Positions 1 to 9,391 of a stretch of DNA of 64,000 nucleotides are shown here, in pieces (the stretch's first letter is position 1; each line of letters starts with the position of its first letter). The position numbers were made by a program, and so were the translations under genes. Source of the DNA: Gracilibacillus halotolerans (GTDB lineage Bacteria > Bacillota > Bacilli > Bacillales > Amphibacillaceae); assembly GCF_014206945.1 (NCBI RefSeq), contig NZ_JACHON010000011.1:1-64000 (forward strand), given 5' to 3'. A model generated the notes under the pieces. The model searched no databases. It had not been told where the DNA came from and worked only from the letters and a program-made list of their open reading frames with translations.

Positions 1-508
1 ATTACCATTATACAAGATTTGGGGAGGTGCTTCTTTTTTTAACTCTCAGAACCGTTGGGAGACGTGTTATAAGAATTATGAAATTCATTCACATAGATGG
101 ATAATTAGATTTCTCATCTAATTATTATCCTTCATAATCTTATATATAAATATATAGAGCAAAAATAGATCCAGATCCATAAATTTTATTGTCTATTTTC
201 TAGTATTATTTTCCTCCTATGTGATAATACCAAAAATGTTTTTTAAAAAAAGCGTAGATACCGAACGTATTCTAACAAATCGTTCGATATCTACTATGAT
301 AAAATACTTATATCCCGGTCTCATCGCTACAGCATACCATTATCTATTGTAAATTTATTATTAAAATAGCCTTATCTTGTTACCCATTTTGGGTCGTGTG
401 CTGACTTTTTACAATTTCTATATAAAATGCATGTCCCCCCAAAAAACTATCCGATCTGTTTTGCATGCAATCTTGAAGCAGATACAACACACAACTTTTT
501 TTAACAGC
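1..508. other. Intergenic region downstream of the GH31 operon
   Basis: No convincing coding sequence is visible on either strand. The stretch holds an imperfect A/T-rich hairpin around 98-130 and the strong minus-strand terminator at 245-294, listed separately. The rest is low-complexity AT-rich DNA. Any gene to the left lies outside the window. Confidence 0.6.
245..294 (-). terminator. Rho-independent terminator of the sugar-utilisation operon
   Basis: Arms at 254-267 and 281-294 pair over 13 of 14 positions (GTAGATACCGAACG with CGTTCGATATCTAC). Read on the minus strand the stem is followed by GC and seven T residues at 245-251. It lies about 215 bases beyond the GH31 stop codon, so the operon transcript has a long 3' tail. 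Confidence 0.8.
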
Positions 509-2824
509 TTACTTCAATACTTTCACAGTGAAATTGACATTAGCTTCCCCTGAATATTGAACGTTATATTCGCCATTGTCACGTACTACTGTTACAGTAT
601 CTTCTTTAGATTGTGTTGGAAGTTTTACGTTACCTTCATATTTTTCTTCTTCTCCAACTACCCATAATTCTAATTGGCTCCAGTCCATTTCTTTCGTAGA
701 TAAAGCTGGCGCTATTGTTGGAATAACTGCCCCTTTTCTAACGAGCATGATGACTGGCATTTCTTTATATTCGATATATTGATACTTACCACCTGTATAC
801 ATTTGTTTTGTTTGGAGGTCGTACCATTCTCCTTTAGGCAAGTACACTTCACGGCCAGCTTCTTCTTCTAATATTGGTGCAATTAACATGTCAGAACCAA
901 AGAAGTACTGATCTTCTAAATACCAGTTAATCGTATCTTCAGGATTTTCTAAGAACATTGCTCTTAATAATGGCCACCCTTGTTGTGCTGACTGATACGA
1001 TTGCGTATACAAATATGGCATTAACTGATAACGTAATGTCATCATATCACGATATAATTCTGTGAAAGATTCACTGTATTCCCATGGCTCTTTTGGTGGT
1101 TCTCCATGTGCACGAGCATGAGAGGTGAATGTTCCTAATCCTAACCAACGACGATATAAGTCTTCTGGACTTTCTCTCGTAAATCCACCAATATCGTGGC
1201 TCCAGAACGAGAATCCAGATAATCCTAGTGATAAGCCTGAACGTAAGGATGCTGCCATCGCATTATCCGTAATCTCTGCATCTCCACCCCAGTGAATTGG
1301 ATAACGCTGAGATCCAGCCCATGCACTTCTCGCCCAAATAATCGAATCTCCGGTTACTTCTTCTGTAATCTCTGCAACGGCTTTATTGTAGCGTAGTGGA
1401 TACAAGTTATGTTCCTTCAAGCCGCCTTCACCACTTGCATAAATTCCTTCTAATGGTGCACCTTCACCGAAGTCTACCTTAATCGCTGCTACACCTTGCT
1501 TTAATAGATCGGCAATCTTCTCTTGATACCATACAACCGCATCTGGATTAGAAAAGTCGAGAACTGCGTCTTCCGTTGGTACTCCACCACCTAGCTTTTT
1601 CACCGCTAAGCCTTTTTCTATGATTTCATCGTAAAATTCATTCTGTGGAGTGAAGTAAGGTATTTGCCAGAGACTTACTTTGAATCCATCATCGTCTAAG
1701 TCCTTGATCATTTTCGTTGCATCCTGGAAGCGACTTTCTGAGAATTTATAATTACAACGCCAATCCTCTTCAAACCATCCTGTATCTATATGGATAACAT
1801 CTGTTGGGATTTTATGATCTCTAATTTTCTTCGCTACATCACGCACTTCTTCTTCACTAAAGTAAGAGATTCTACTCATCCAAAGTCCAAAGCTCCATAG
1901 TGGTGGTATCGATGCCTTACCAGTTAGGTTCGTGTACTCGGTTAAAACTTCTTTCGGGTTACCTAGGAAGAAGAATAAATCCATTGATTCGTCCGCTGAA
2001 TAGATTGTTTGTGTGTCGTCCATTCGATGACCGAAATCATACGTGATTGGTGCAGTAGTATGGGTGAATACACCATAACCATTACTACTCAAATAAAATG
2101 GAACCGGCTTATACATATCTTGACTTAACGTACCCATCGCGTCTCTCGTATATAGAACGACCTTCTGTCCACGCTTATTTAAACGAGTAAAGGATTCTCC
2201 TGTACCAAAAATCTTCTCATTTGGAGATAGTGTAAAGCTCGCTGCTACTGCATGGCTCTTATTGGATGGCTTGTCCACAAATGAGAATGGATGAGGGTCA
2301 TCATTTTTAAGACTTACACTATCATGAATTGTCTGTGTTTTTATTATTCGTTTCCCTTTATGATCTACTACCTCAATCGACCAAGGAGAACGCGTAATTT
2401 TTATTACTGCTCGTTCACCAGTGTATGTCACGACATCACCGTTATCTTCAACTTTCCAGTTATAGCTTTCAGGTGATTTTTCTTCTAACGTATCAATCAT
2501 CAAGCTTTCATCTTTTGTTTGATCTTTACTTCTCGTATTGATTTTGAGACGGAAAGAATAAGGACTAATAAAGCTTATTTCAAAAGGAGTAGCCGGATCT
2601 GTTGGATACGCCTTCGGAAATTGCCAATGCTTTTCTAAGCGAGCAAATGGTGTCTCCACTTGGTTAAAGGAAAAACGCGTTTTACGCAAATAACTGTGCC
2701 ATTTAAGCTGGCCTTTTCCTTCATTTGCATCGAAATTCTCTAATGATTCTGTTAAAAAATACGTGTTTTCGAAATTCTGAAACTCTTCCTCGATACGAAT
2801 CTCATTATTTAAGAATTTAACCAT
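509..2824 (-). CDS. Family 31 glycoside hydrolase, YicI-like (alpha-xylosidase/alpha-glucosidase)
   Basis: A cytoplasmic retaining alpha-glycosidase of about 771 residues with no signal peptide. The GH31 (beta/alpha)8 barrel spans roughly residues 300-640. The nucleophile is Asp451 in KVDFGE and the acid/base is probably Asp515 in WGGDAEI. The order N-terminal beta-sandwich, barrel, C-terminal beta domains matches YicI. The ATG at 2824, preceded by AGAGAGGG, is preferred over a TTG ten codons upstream that lacks a ribosome binding site. It is last in a sugar ABC-transporter operon, so it probably hydrolyses the imported oligosaccharide. The residues that in E. coli YicI are Cys-Phe before the conserved Trp appear here as Thr-Gly, so xyloside preference cannot be assumed. 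Confidence 0.9.
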   Translation of the reverse strand: MVKFLNNEIRIEEEFQNFENTYFLTESLENFDANEGKGQLKWHSYLRKTRFSFNQVETPFARLEKHWQFPKAYPTDPATPFEISFISPYSFRLKINTRSKDQTKDESLMIDTLEEKSPESYNWKVEDNGDVVTYTGERAVIKITRSPWSIEVVDHKGKRIIKTQTIHDSVSLKNDDPHPFSFVDKPSNKSHAVAASFTLSPNEKIFGTGESFTRLNKRGQKVVLYTRDAMGTLSQDMYKPVPFYLSSNGYGVFTHTTAPITYDFGHRMDDTQTIYSADESMDLFFFLGNPKEVLTEYTNLTGKASIPPLWSFGLWMSRISYFSEEEVRDVAKKIRDHKIPTDVIHIDTGWFEEDWRCNYKFSESRFQDATKMIKDLDDDGFKVSLWQIPYFTPQNEFYDEIIEKGLAVKKLGGGVPTEDAVLDFSNPDAVVWYQEKIADLLKQGVAAIKVDFGEGAPLEGIYASGEGGLKEHNLYPLRYNKAVAEITEEVTGDSIIWARSAWAGSQRYPIHWGGDAEITDNAMAASLRSGLSLGLSGFSFWSHDIGGFTRESPEDLYRRWLGLGTFTSHARAHGEPPKEPWEYSESFTELYRDMMTLRYQLMPYLYTQSYQSAQQGWPLLRAMFLENPEDTINWYLEDQYFFGSDMLIAPILEEEAGREVYLPKGEWYDLQTKQMYTGGKYQYIEYKEMPVIMLVRKGAVIPTIAPALSTKEMDWSQLELWVVGEEEKYEGNVKLPTQSKEDTVTVVRDNGEYNVQYSGEANVNFTVKVLK

Positions 2825-2866
2825 TCTATTCAACCCTCTCTCTTTATTTATCAATCTAGCAAATGA

Positions 2867-3697
2867 TTATTTTACTGAACCTGCTGTTAATCCCTTTACT
2901 AAATGTTGTTGTAAAGATAAGAATATAACGACAACTGGAATAACAGAGATGGTTGCGAAAGCCATTAAGAAATTATATTGCACTCCGTATTGACCAATAG
3001 CATTGTACATTCCTGCTGTTAATGGCCAGAGACTCTGGTCACGGATGAATGTTAAACTAAAGATCAAATCACCCCATGCGAACAGGAAGGATATTGCTCC
3101 CGCCACAAAAATACCAGGTCGAACGATTGGCAAGATTATTGTAAAGAACGCACGGAATTTTGAGGCTCCGTCAATTAATGCTGCTTCCTCGAGCGCAACA
3201 GGTGCACTTAAAAAGTAAGGTCTTAAAATCAATACCGAGAACGGTATACCTAACGTTGTTGTCGCAAGTATTGGTGCAATATACGTATTTAAGACATTCA
3301 ACTGTTCAAATGAAATAAATAGCGGTGCAAGAACAACCGTTGCTGGAAGCATCTGTGTTACTAAGAAAAATAACATAATAATCCCAGTTAATTTCATACG
3401 ATAGCGTGCTAATGCATAAGCCGCTGGTACAGCTGTCAGTAATACAATCACCATGGCAGAGAATGCAATAATAAAGCTGTTTCCTACCATGCCAAACAAT
3501 TGAGCACCTAATTGTCCTGTATAACTTGCTAAACTAAAGTCTTTTGGAAATAGTGTAGGTGGTACTTGAAATATTTCAGACTGTGTCTTAAACGAGGTAA
3601 TAACCATCCAATAGATTGGAAATAAATAGACAAGTGCGATGATTACACCAATAACGTTAAGCCAAAATGATTTTTTCGTGATGAATGTATGTTTCAT
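2867..3697 (-). CDS. Carbohydrate ABC transporter permease (MalG-like)
   Basis: Inner-membrane subunit of a CUT1-family sugar importer, 276 residues with about six hydrophobic segments. The cytoplasmic EAA loop that docks the ATPase is visible near residues 183-200 (EEAALIDGASKFRAF). The start overlaps the stop of the upstream permease by four bases (ATGA), showing translational coupling, and GAGGTGG sits just before it. No ATPase gene is in the cluster; Firmicutes CUT1 importers commonly share one ATPase such as MsmX, which is inferred here. Substrate unknown, probably the one cleaved by the adjacent GH31 enzyme. Confidence 0.92.
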   Translation of the reverse strand: MKHTFITKKSFWLNVIGVIIALVYLFPIYWMVITSFKTQSEIFQVPPTLFPKDFSLASYTGQLGAQLFGMVGNSFIIAFSAMVIVLLTAVPAAYALARYRMKLTGIIMLFFLVTQMLPATVVLAPLFISFEQLNVLNTYIAPILATTTLGIPFSVLILRPYFLSAPVALEEAALIDGASKFRAFFTIILPIVRPGIFVAGAISFLFAWGDLIFSLTFIRDQSLWPLTAGMYNAIGQYGVQYNFLMAFATISVIPVVVIFLSLQQHLVKGLTAGSVK

Positions 3698-4578
3698 GAT
3701 GCCACCTCATCTTCGTCTGTCATCTTAATATAGATAATGGAGATGATTAATAGGATAACGAATAATATGTTAGCTACACTCGCACCTAGTCCAAAATCAA
3801 AGTTTTGGAAAGAGAATTGATATGATAGTGTAGAAAGCACTTGCGTAGAGTTTGCCGGTCCTCCACCAGTCATTACGTATACTAAATCAAACACTTTAAA
3901 GGTATAGATAAAGCCGAGCATCATAACGATCATTATTACCGGTTTTAACAATGGTAACGTAATATGGCGAAAACGTTGAATCCATGTTGCCCCATCAATG
4001 GCTGCTGCTTCATATACATCTTTCGGTAAATTATTAAGTCCCGTTGCAAGTAGAAGCATATTAAACGGAACACCTATCCAAATATTCGTAATAATAATTC
4101 CCCACATTGCGTACTCTGGAAGGCTTAACCAAGCAATTGGTTCTTCTATCCACCCAAAATAAATAGGAATATGATTGAGTAAGCCGACACTTGGGCTTAA
4201 TAAGAATTGAAAGAGCATTGCTGTAACTGTTAATGGTACGAGCCAGCTGACCATCATTAAGCCTCGTAAGAAGTTTGCTAACTTGAAGTTCATGCTAAAG
4301 AATAAAGCTAAGGCAAAACCGATAATAAACTGAAAAGCAATACTTCCAATTGTAAATAAAAACGTATTCTTTAATGCTACTGGAAATAATTCATGATTAA
4401 ATAATTCGATATAATTTTGAAATCCAACAAACGGCTGATCATTTCCCGCTAGGTTTGCTAATGTTACGTCTTTAAAACTAAGACTAATATTGTAAATAAG
4501 TGGATAACCAATTAGCAAAACCATAATTAAAACGGCAGGGAAAATATAAATATAACCGGGATTTAATTTTCGTTTCAT
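3694..4578 (-). CDS. Carbohydrate ABC transporter permease (MalF/UgpA-like)
   Basis: Partner membrane subunit of the CUT1 sugar importer, 294 residues with six predicted membrane spans. The EAA motif is near residues 190-207 (YEAAAIDGATWIQRF). AAGGGGGA precedes the ATG. It follows the binding-protein gene after a 59-base gap containing a strong stem-loop, and its stop overlaps the start of the MalG-like gene. The pairing of two different permeases implies a heterodimeric channel. Confidence 0.92.
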   Translation of the reverse strand: MKRKLNPGYIYIFPAVLIMVLLIGYPLIYNISLSFKDVTLANLAGNDQPFVGFQNYIELFNHELFPVALKNTFLFTIGSIAFQFIIGFALALFFSMNFKLANFLRGLMMVSWLVPLTVTAMLFQFLLSPSVGLLNHIPIYFGWIEEPIAWLSLPEYAMWGIIITNIWIGVPFNMLLLATGLNNLPKDVYEAAAIDGATWIQRFRHITLPLLKPVIMIVMMLGFIYTFKVFDLVYVMTGGGPANSTQVLSTLSYQFSFQNFDFGLGASVANILFVILLIISIIYIKMTDEDEVAS

Positions 4579-4605
4579 GTTAAGTCCCCCTTATGTGTAA
4601 ACAAG

Positions 4606-4630
4606 GCTCTTCTCTAAGAATGAGAAGAGC
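4606..4630 (-). terminator. Intercistronic stem-loop between binding protein and permease genes
   Basis: Perfect 9-bp stem (GCTCTTCTC at 4606-4614 with GAGAAGAGC at 4622-4630) and a 7-base loop. There is no T-run after it, so it is more likely a partial terminator or mRNA-stabilising hairpin that raises binding-protein expression over the permeases, as known for the malE-malF gap of E. coli. Confidence 0.6.
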
Positions 4631-4637
4631 GCTTAGA

Positions 4638-5894
4638 TTACTCAATAATTTCTATCACATCTTGGTGTGCTTGCTCAGTTGCCTCTTCTGGTGTAGAAAT
4701 TCCTGTTATAGAATTATGGACTTGGTTTTGGATTGCTTCTGCAATTTCATTCCATGCTGGGTGTGGACCACGTGGCTGTGCATTATCAATAGCTTCTAAG
4801 AATACACTTAGATGTGGGTCACCTTCCCAACCTAGTTCATCAGATACGTCAACACGTGGCGAGAACTGGCCAGAACCTTCAGAGAATCTCATTGCTTGTT
4901 CTTTTGATGATAACCAGCTTAAGAATGTCCAAGCTTCTTCCACATGATCTCCCTTAGGAAGTGCTAGGTTTTCTCCACCTAATACGGACGCATATTCGCT
5001 ATCCTTCGGTATAAGTGCAATACTAAAGTCCATATCTGGTGCATCATTACGCACTTGTGGTAACATCCACGGACCATTCACCATCATTGCTGCGTTTCCA
5101 GCTGTAAACTGACTTGCTACTTCACCTTGTCCCCAATTTAATGTTTCACGGCTCATATAGCCTTCGTCTACCATGTTTGTCACAAATTCCATTGCACGGT
5201 ATGCGTTCGGATCATCTAACTGATCATAATTAGCTCCCGTAGAAAGTAAGAACGGTAGGAATTGGAACATACCTTCTGGACCACTAATCGCTGACATAGA
5301 AAATCCTAAAGTGTTTCCTTCTGTTAATTGCTGAGATGCTGTTGTAAGCTCGTCCCATGTAGTTGGCACTTCGATTCCTTTTTCGTTTAACATGTCGTTA
5401 TTAACAAAAAGTGCTAAAGCATTTGTTGTGAACGGTACTCCATAGTTTTTTCCTTCATAAATTGTAGAAGCCCATGGACCTTCGAAGTATTGAGCTTCCT
5501 CGCCCCACTCTTGTACTTTATCTGTGATGTCTTCCAATACATTCATTGACGCATAACGCGCATGGTCAGGATTATCAATCATCAAAATATCTGGTAATCC
5601 TCCACCCGCTACAGCAACAGATACTTGTTGATCGATCTCGCCGTGCGGAATGTATTCATACGTAATTTCGATGTTTTCATTTGCTTCATTAAATTCGTCC
5701 ACCATATCCATCAACAACTGTCCATCATGTTGATTTGGGTTTACATATGACCAGAAAGTTAATTCTGCTACCCCTTCTGCTGCTGATTCGTTATCCTCCG
5801 TTGAATCGTTTTCATTTGACCCATCGCCTGGATTACATGCTGCTAGTATAAGAATGCTAAATAGCGCTAATAATGACCAATGCCATTTTTTCAT
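4638..5894 (-). CDS. Sugar-binding lipoprotein of the ABC importer
   Basis: Extracellular solute-binding protein of family 1 (MalE-like), 418 residues. A lipoprotein signal ends in LILAAC, with Cys20 as the predicted lipidated residue, followed by an acidic Asn/Glu/Ser linker. The start at 5894 is chosen over a longer reading frame (to 6017) because AAAGGAGAGA lies just upstream and the lipobox then falls at a normal position. It captures the oligosaccharide outside the membrane and delivers it to the two permeases. Its own promoter and operator lie upstream. Confidence 0.93.
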   Translation of the reverse strand: MKKWHWSLLALFSILILAACNPGDGSNENDSTEDNESAAEGVAELTFWSYVNPNQHDGQLLMDMVDEFNEANENIEITYEYIPHGEIDQQVSVAVAGGGLPDILMIDNPDHARYASMNVLEDITDKVQEWGEEAQYFEGPWASTIYEGKNYGVPFTTNALALFVNNDMLNEKGIEVPTTWDELTTASQQLTEGNTLGFSMSAISGPEGMFQFLPFLLSTGANYDQLDDPNAYRAMEFVTNMVDEGYMSRETLNWGQGEVASQFTAGNAAMMVNGPWMLPQVRNDAPDMDFSIALIPKDSEYASVLGGENLALPKGDHVEEAWTFLSWLSSKEQAMRFSEGSGQFSPRVDVSDELGWEGDPHLSVFLEAIDNAQPRGPHPAWNEIAEAIQNQVHNSITGISTPEEATEQAHQDVIEIIE

Positions 5895-5948
5895 GCTGTA
5901 TCTCTCCTTTAAATTAAGTTTGAGTAGATTGTTAAGGCTTACAATTAA

Positions 5949-6043
5949 ATTATAAATGTAAGGGTTTACTTTATCGATGTGCATTTCTTTGTTTAAGATG
6001 TGTAATTTTACACTCATTTATGAAAATAGAAAGAAAGCACATC
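5949..6043 (-). promoter_or_regulatory. Promoter and putative AraC-family operator of the binding-protein operon
   Basis: Minus-strand -10 TATAAT at 5949-5954; the -35 region at about 5972-5977 is weak (TCGATA), as expected for an activator-dependent promoter. GATGTG occurs at 5976 and 5997 on the plus strand, exactly 21 bases apart, and a third copy is inverted at 6038-6043. The first and third copies share the longer sequence GATGTGC(A)TTTCTTT. The proximal site overlaps the -35 region. The palindrome GTGTAA-AA-TTACAC (reverse strand) covers 6000-6013. The adjacent YesN-like protein is the likely ligand (inference). Confidence 0.55.
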
Positions 6044-6069
6044 TTTTAAGCTTTTCGTACGAAAGAGAA

Positions 6070-6105
6070 AATAGTTCAAACCGTTATTGGTCTGAACTAC
6101 TATTT
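6070..6105 (-). terminator. Terminator overlapping the stop codon of the AraC-type regulator gene
   Basis: Minus-strand hairpin AGTTCAGACC / GGTTTGAACT (one G-U pair, 6-base loop), extended by flanking A/T pairs and followed by ATTTTCTCTTTC. The stop codon of the regulator lies inside the hairpin, separating the two-component genes from the importer genes. Confidence 0.6.
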
Positions 6106-7397
6106 GATGATTTGTGCTTCTTTTTCATTTCTTGTAAGCTTTGTCCATAATACTTTTTAAACACTTTACTAAAATGTTCTGGTGTCTCATAACCTACATA
6201 GTCTGCGATTTCATATGCTTTCTTATCCGTGTGTAGCCACAAATATTTACCTTCTTCCATTCGTAGCTTCACTACATAGTCCCAAATATTGTTTCCTGTT
6301 TCTTGCTTGAATAGATGACTTAAATAATTAGAACTTACGTGATTGGCTTCAGCGATTTCTCCTAGTGTTAAGCCATGCTTCTTAAAGTTCTCTTGAATAT
6401 AGGCACGTACTTGCTTAATTAAATGATTCTGTGCATTTTCATAATCTTGTTTTGTTAGATTCTGTTGATAGATACTCCAATTATAATCACCGTAATAATA
6501 TATACCGTTAATCTCATCTACCTCAAATAGTTCAATAGCTTGGTCCGTTTGTTGTTTTAGCTCTTCGATGTAATTGATACCCTTCAATATTTGACTATAA
6601 CTAATATAAATATCTAAATCGAGAGCTTCTTTGACTTTATATTGCCACGTTCTCGCTATCATTCCTAAATAATCAAGCTTGGAGTAACTCTGATTGCGAA
6701 AAGCCTCATTGGACCATTCTACAAGTAGATAAATTCGTTCCCCAATAAAAAATGTGATGCTATCCTCTTCCGCCATTACAGAAATTCCGATACGGGTTAT
6801 TTCGTCCATCCGCTGCTCACTTTGAGTGCTGCTAGTTGCAACTTGAAGAAACGCAAAATAGGGACCATAAAATTCGATTATTTCATCACCGTATGGAATG
6901 TGGCAGCTATCTTGAGTATTGTTTTGCGACTTTTTTATTAAAGTATCGAGTACGGCAATTGGATAAACCTGCATGTCACTCCCTGCCGCTAGTTTAGATG
7001 TATCAAAGACATCGTTTGCTTTTTCTTTATGATTCATTAAACAATTTCGTATCGTATTAATAATATGTTCCGGTTGTATCGGTTTGATGAGATAATCTTT
7101 TGCTCCTAATTGTATCGCCGTTTGGGCATATTTAAAGTCTTGATAGGCAGATATTACGATTGTTTCCATCCAGGGATATAATATTTTTGCTTGATGCATT
7201 AATTCTAGTCCCGTCATTCCGTCCATTTGAATATCTGTGATCAATAAATCGATTTCCTCTTCTTGTAAAACGTCTAATGCTTCTTGTCCACTATGCACTG
7301 CAAATGTTTTACTTACATCCATTCCTGCATAATTAATTAAATGCTTAATTCCTTTTGCTATATTCGGCTCATCATCTACGATTAGAATCTGATACAT
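6084..7397 (-). CDS. YesN-type response regulator, REC plus AraC HTH
   Basis: Two-component transcription factor of 437 residues. A receiver domain occupies about residues 1-120, with acidic pocket Asp8/Asp9 and phosphoacceptor Asp55 in LLITDIQ. A long linker follows, then two helix-turn-helix motifs of an AraC C-terminal domain at about 335-430 (LGEIAEANHVSSNYLSHLFK and the YVGYETPEHFSKVFKKYYG region). It overlaps the sensor kinase gene by 26 bases. By context it activates the downstream sugar importer and glycosidase. Confidence 0.92.
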   Translation of the reverse strand: MYQILIVDDEPNIAKGIKHLINYAGMDVSKTFAVHSGQEALDVLQEEEIDLLITDIQMDGMTGLELMHQAKILYPWMETIVISAYQDFKYAQTAIQLGAKDYLIKPIQPEHIINTIRNCLMNHKEKANDVFDTSKLAAGSDMQVYPIAVLDTLIKKSQNNTQDSCHIPYGDEIIEFYGPYFAFLQVATSSTQSEQRMDEITRIGISVMAEEDSITFFIGERIYLLVEWSNEAFRNQSYSKLDYLGMIARTWQYKVKEALDLDIYISYSQILKGINYIEELKQQTDQAIELFEVDEINGIYYYGDYNWSIYQQNLTKQDYENAQNHLIKQVRAYIQENFKKHGLTLGEIAEANHVSSNYLSHLFKQETGNNIWDYVVKLRMEEGKYLWLHTDKKAYEIADYVGYETPEHFSKVFKKYYGQSLQEMKKKHKSSNSSSDQ

Positions 7398-9132
7398 CTG
7401 TCTCCTCCACCCTCTCTACTTTTGGTAAGCGAATCGTAACTTCTGTCCACTTTTCCTCTGTTCGTCGATAGGTTAAGCCATACTCGTTACCAAAATGATG
7501 TTTTATTCGGCGGTTTACATTTAGTATACCGACACCTTGTCCTTCCGTCGCACGATCCATTCGTAAGGAGTCGTTAAGCTTGTCGACATCTATATCCTTA
7601 AAACCATTGTCTAACACTTTAAGAACGATTCGATCATTTTCTATTTCACCCGTAATTTTAATTATTCCTTCTTCCCCCATTTTCTTCACGCCATATTTGA
7701 TGGAGTTCTCTACTAATGGTTGTAAACTAATCTTGGGAATAAGAAATTCGTATAGCTCTTCATCCAGTTGAATAGTTGTTGTAAATGGACTCTCAAATCT
7801 TTTCTGTTGAAGATTCATATAGGCGACTAAATGATCGCGCTCTTCTTTTATCGTAATGAGGTCTCGTCCTTGACTTAAACCTAACTTCATAAGTGCAGAA
7901 AGATCGTTCACCATTGAAGCTGTTTCAAAGTCCTCGTTCATAATGCTATTCCATTGAATACTTTCTAATGTGTTGTAAAGTAAATGTGGATTAATTTGCT
8001 CTTGAAGTCGATTTAATTCCATTTCTTTATATTTTATCTCAGATTGATAATTATCAATTATTAGCTTTTTCATTCTTTGTGTCATATCGCGGACCGAAGC
8101 CATTAGTTTAAATATTTCTCCTTTACCTTCTAGGCTACTATCATTCAATACATGACCAGGAAGATAGGAGCGGAAAAATATTGTAAGTTTCTGTAATGGT
8201 AATACATAGGTTTTGGCTAAATAAACAGCAATAAGAGCTGCAAAAATGAAATATAAAACAGTAATAAAAATTAAATTCGTTGTTAACTGACTCTGTCTCT
8301 CTGTTAATGTATCAATCGGAACCTGAAATAATAACGTATAATCGTATTTCTCATTATTTGCAGAAATATAGATATGATTGTCTACAACCGTTGAAACATT
8401 TGTATCTTTAAATAGAGCTGATTCAATAACGTCAGCTGTTAAATTCTCTTTATCACCATAAAGTATTTGATTTTCTTCATTAAGTAGATAAGGGCGTATA
8501 TCAAAAGAATTTATTGTACCTTGATTCTCCATAATAATATTCTGAATATCTGATACGACAATCATCCCAAGTGTATTACCGTAGTAGAATATGTCATTAA
8601 TAGAGCGAACAAATGCTAAAGATTCCTCATTATTATTTTCAATTAGTGTAAGAGTAGGTCTACCAAAATCCGCGGTAATTTTTTCATACCATTGTTGTAT
8701 TTCTTCCCCATTTAAAAACTGTATTTGCTTTTCGCCAATCGTGTAGAAATCCATATTGCTTTCACTCGCATTTTTTTCTGGATAAATCATATGGTAGGTT
8801 AAATCAGAGGGATCAATAAAAGACTCATTTCTTAATAATGTGTTCAGCGTTCTATATTCGTTATGCATGAATACCTCATCCATATCAGATTCTTTCCCTA
8901 TCGTTTGTGCGGATTCTTCTAATATTAACGATGTCGTCACTTGCATGATTCTATCTAATTCCGTTTCAATTAATTTATTGTTTTGTTTGATTAATTCTTC
9001 TAAAGTATCCGATACTTGGTGAGCTAAATTCTGTTCACTTTGTTTATTAAAATAACTCATCATTCCGATTATAGGTAGCAGTAATAAAATGAAAATGATA
9101 CCTAAGCGAACTGGCATAGAAAGACGCTTCAT
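7372..9132 (-). CDS. YesM-type sensor histidine kinase
   Basis: Membrane sensor kinase of 586 residues. One membrane span lies at about 8-26, an extracellular Cache-like sensor domain at about 30-285, a second span at about 286-308, then HAMP, the His_kinase domain with His383 in QINPHLLYNTL, and a HATPase domain with an N box (LVENSIKYG) and GQGVGILN. The start at 9132 is preceded by GGAGGAGGGACAGGGA; the longer frame to 9204 has no ribosome binding site. Probably senses an extracellular sugar or the loaded binding protein and phosphorylates the overlapping regulator. Confidence 0.92.
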   Translation of the reverse strand: MKRLSMPVRLGIIFILLLLPIIGMMSYFNKQSEQNLAHQVSDTLEELIKQNNKLIETELDRIMQVTTSLILEESAQTIGKESDMDEVFMHNEYRTLNTLLRNESFIDPSDLTYHMIYPEKNASESNMDFYTIGEKQIQFLNGEEIQQWYEKITADFGRPTLTLIENNNEESLAFVRSINDIFYYGNTLGMIVVSDIQNIIMENQGTINSFDIRPYLLNEENQILYGDKENLTADVIESALFKDTNVSTVVDNHIYISANNEKYDYTLLFQVPIDTLTERQSQLTTNLIFITVLYFIFAALIAVYLAKTYVLPLQKLTIFFRSYLPGHVLNDSSLEGKGEIFKLMASVRDMTQRMKKLIIDNYQSEIKYKEMELNRLQEQINPHLLYNTLESIQWNSIMNEDFETASMVNDLSALMKLGLSQGRDLITIKEERDHLVAYMNLQQKRFESPFTTTIQLDEELYEFLIPKISLQPLVENSIKYGVKKMGEEGIIKITGEIENDRIVLKVLDNGFKDIDVDKLNDSLRMDRATEGQGVGILNVNRRIKHHFGNEYGLTYRRTEEKWTEVTIRLPKVERVEETDVSDSNRR

Positions 9133-9293
9133 TCCCTGTCCCTCCTCCATCTGTATTGTCACACAATGAATACGTACGTTTATATATTGAGGAATTATTA
9201 TCATAACATAGCTTGTTTATTAATATATTTTTAATTCTGATTTGAAATTATTTTTTATTATAGCATCATTGTAGGAGATCAGCGTAATTCATC

Positions 9294-9324
9294 AAAAAAA
9301 GCAACTACCTATAAAGGTCGTTGC
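9294..9324 (-). terminator. Rho-independent terminator after the DUF5050 lipoprotein gene
   Basis: GCAACTACCT (9301-9310) pairs with AGGTCGTTGC (9315-9324) with one mismatch. On the minus strand it is followed directly by seven T residues (9294-9300). It ends the lipoprotein transcript before the sensor kinase gene. Confidence 0.85.
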
Positions 9325-9391
9325 CCTAAAAGTATTATTTGCCCCCAACTTTATCCTGCTAATCCTGCATTGCATTAGGTTTGTCATATAG

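Noticed and set aside
5895-6083. CcpA (cre) site at the sugar operon promoter
   Set aside because: No sequence close to the TGWAANCGNTNWCA consensus was found by eye.
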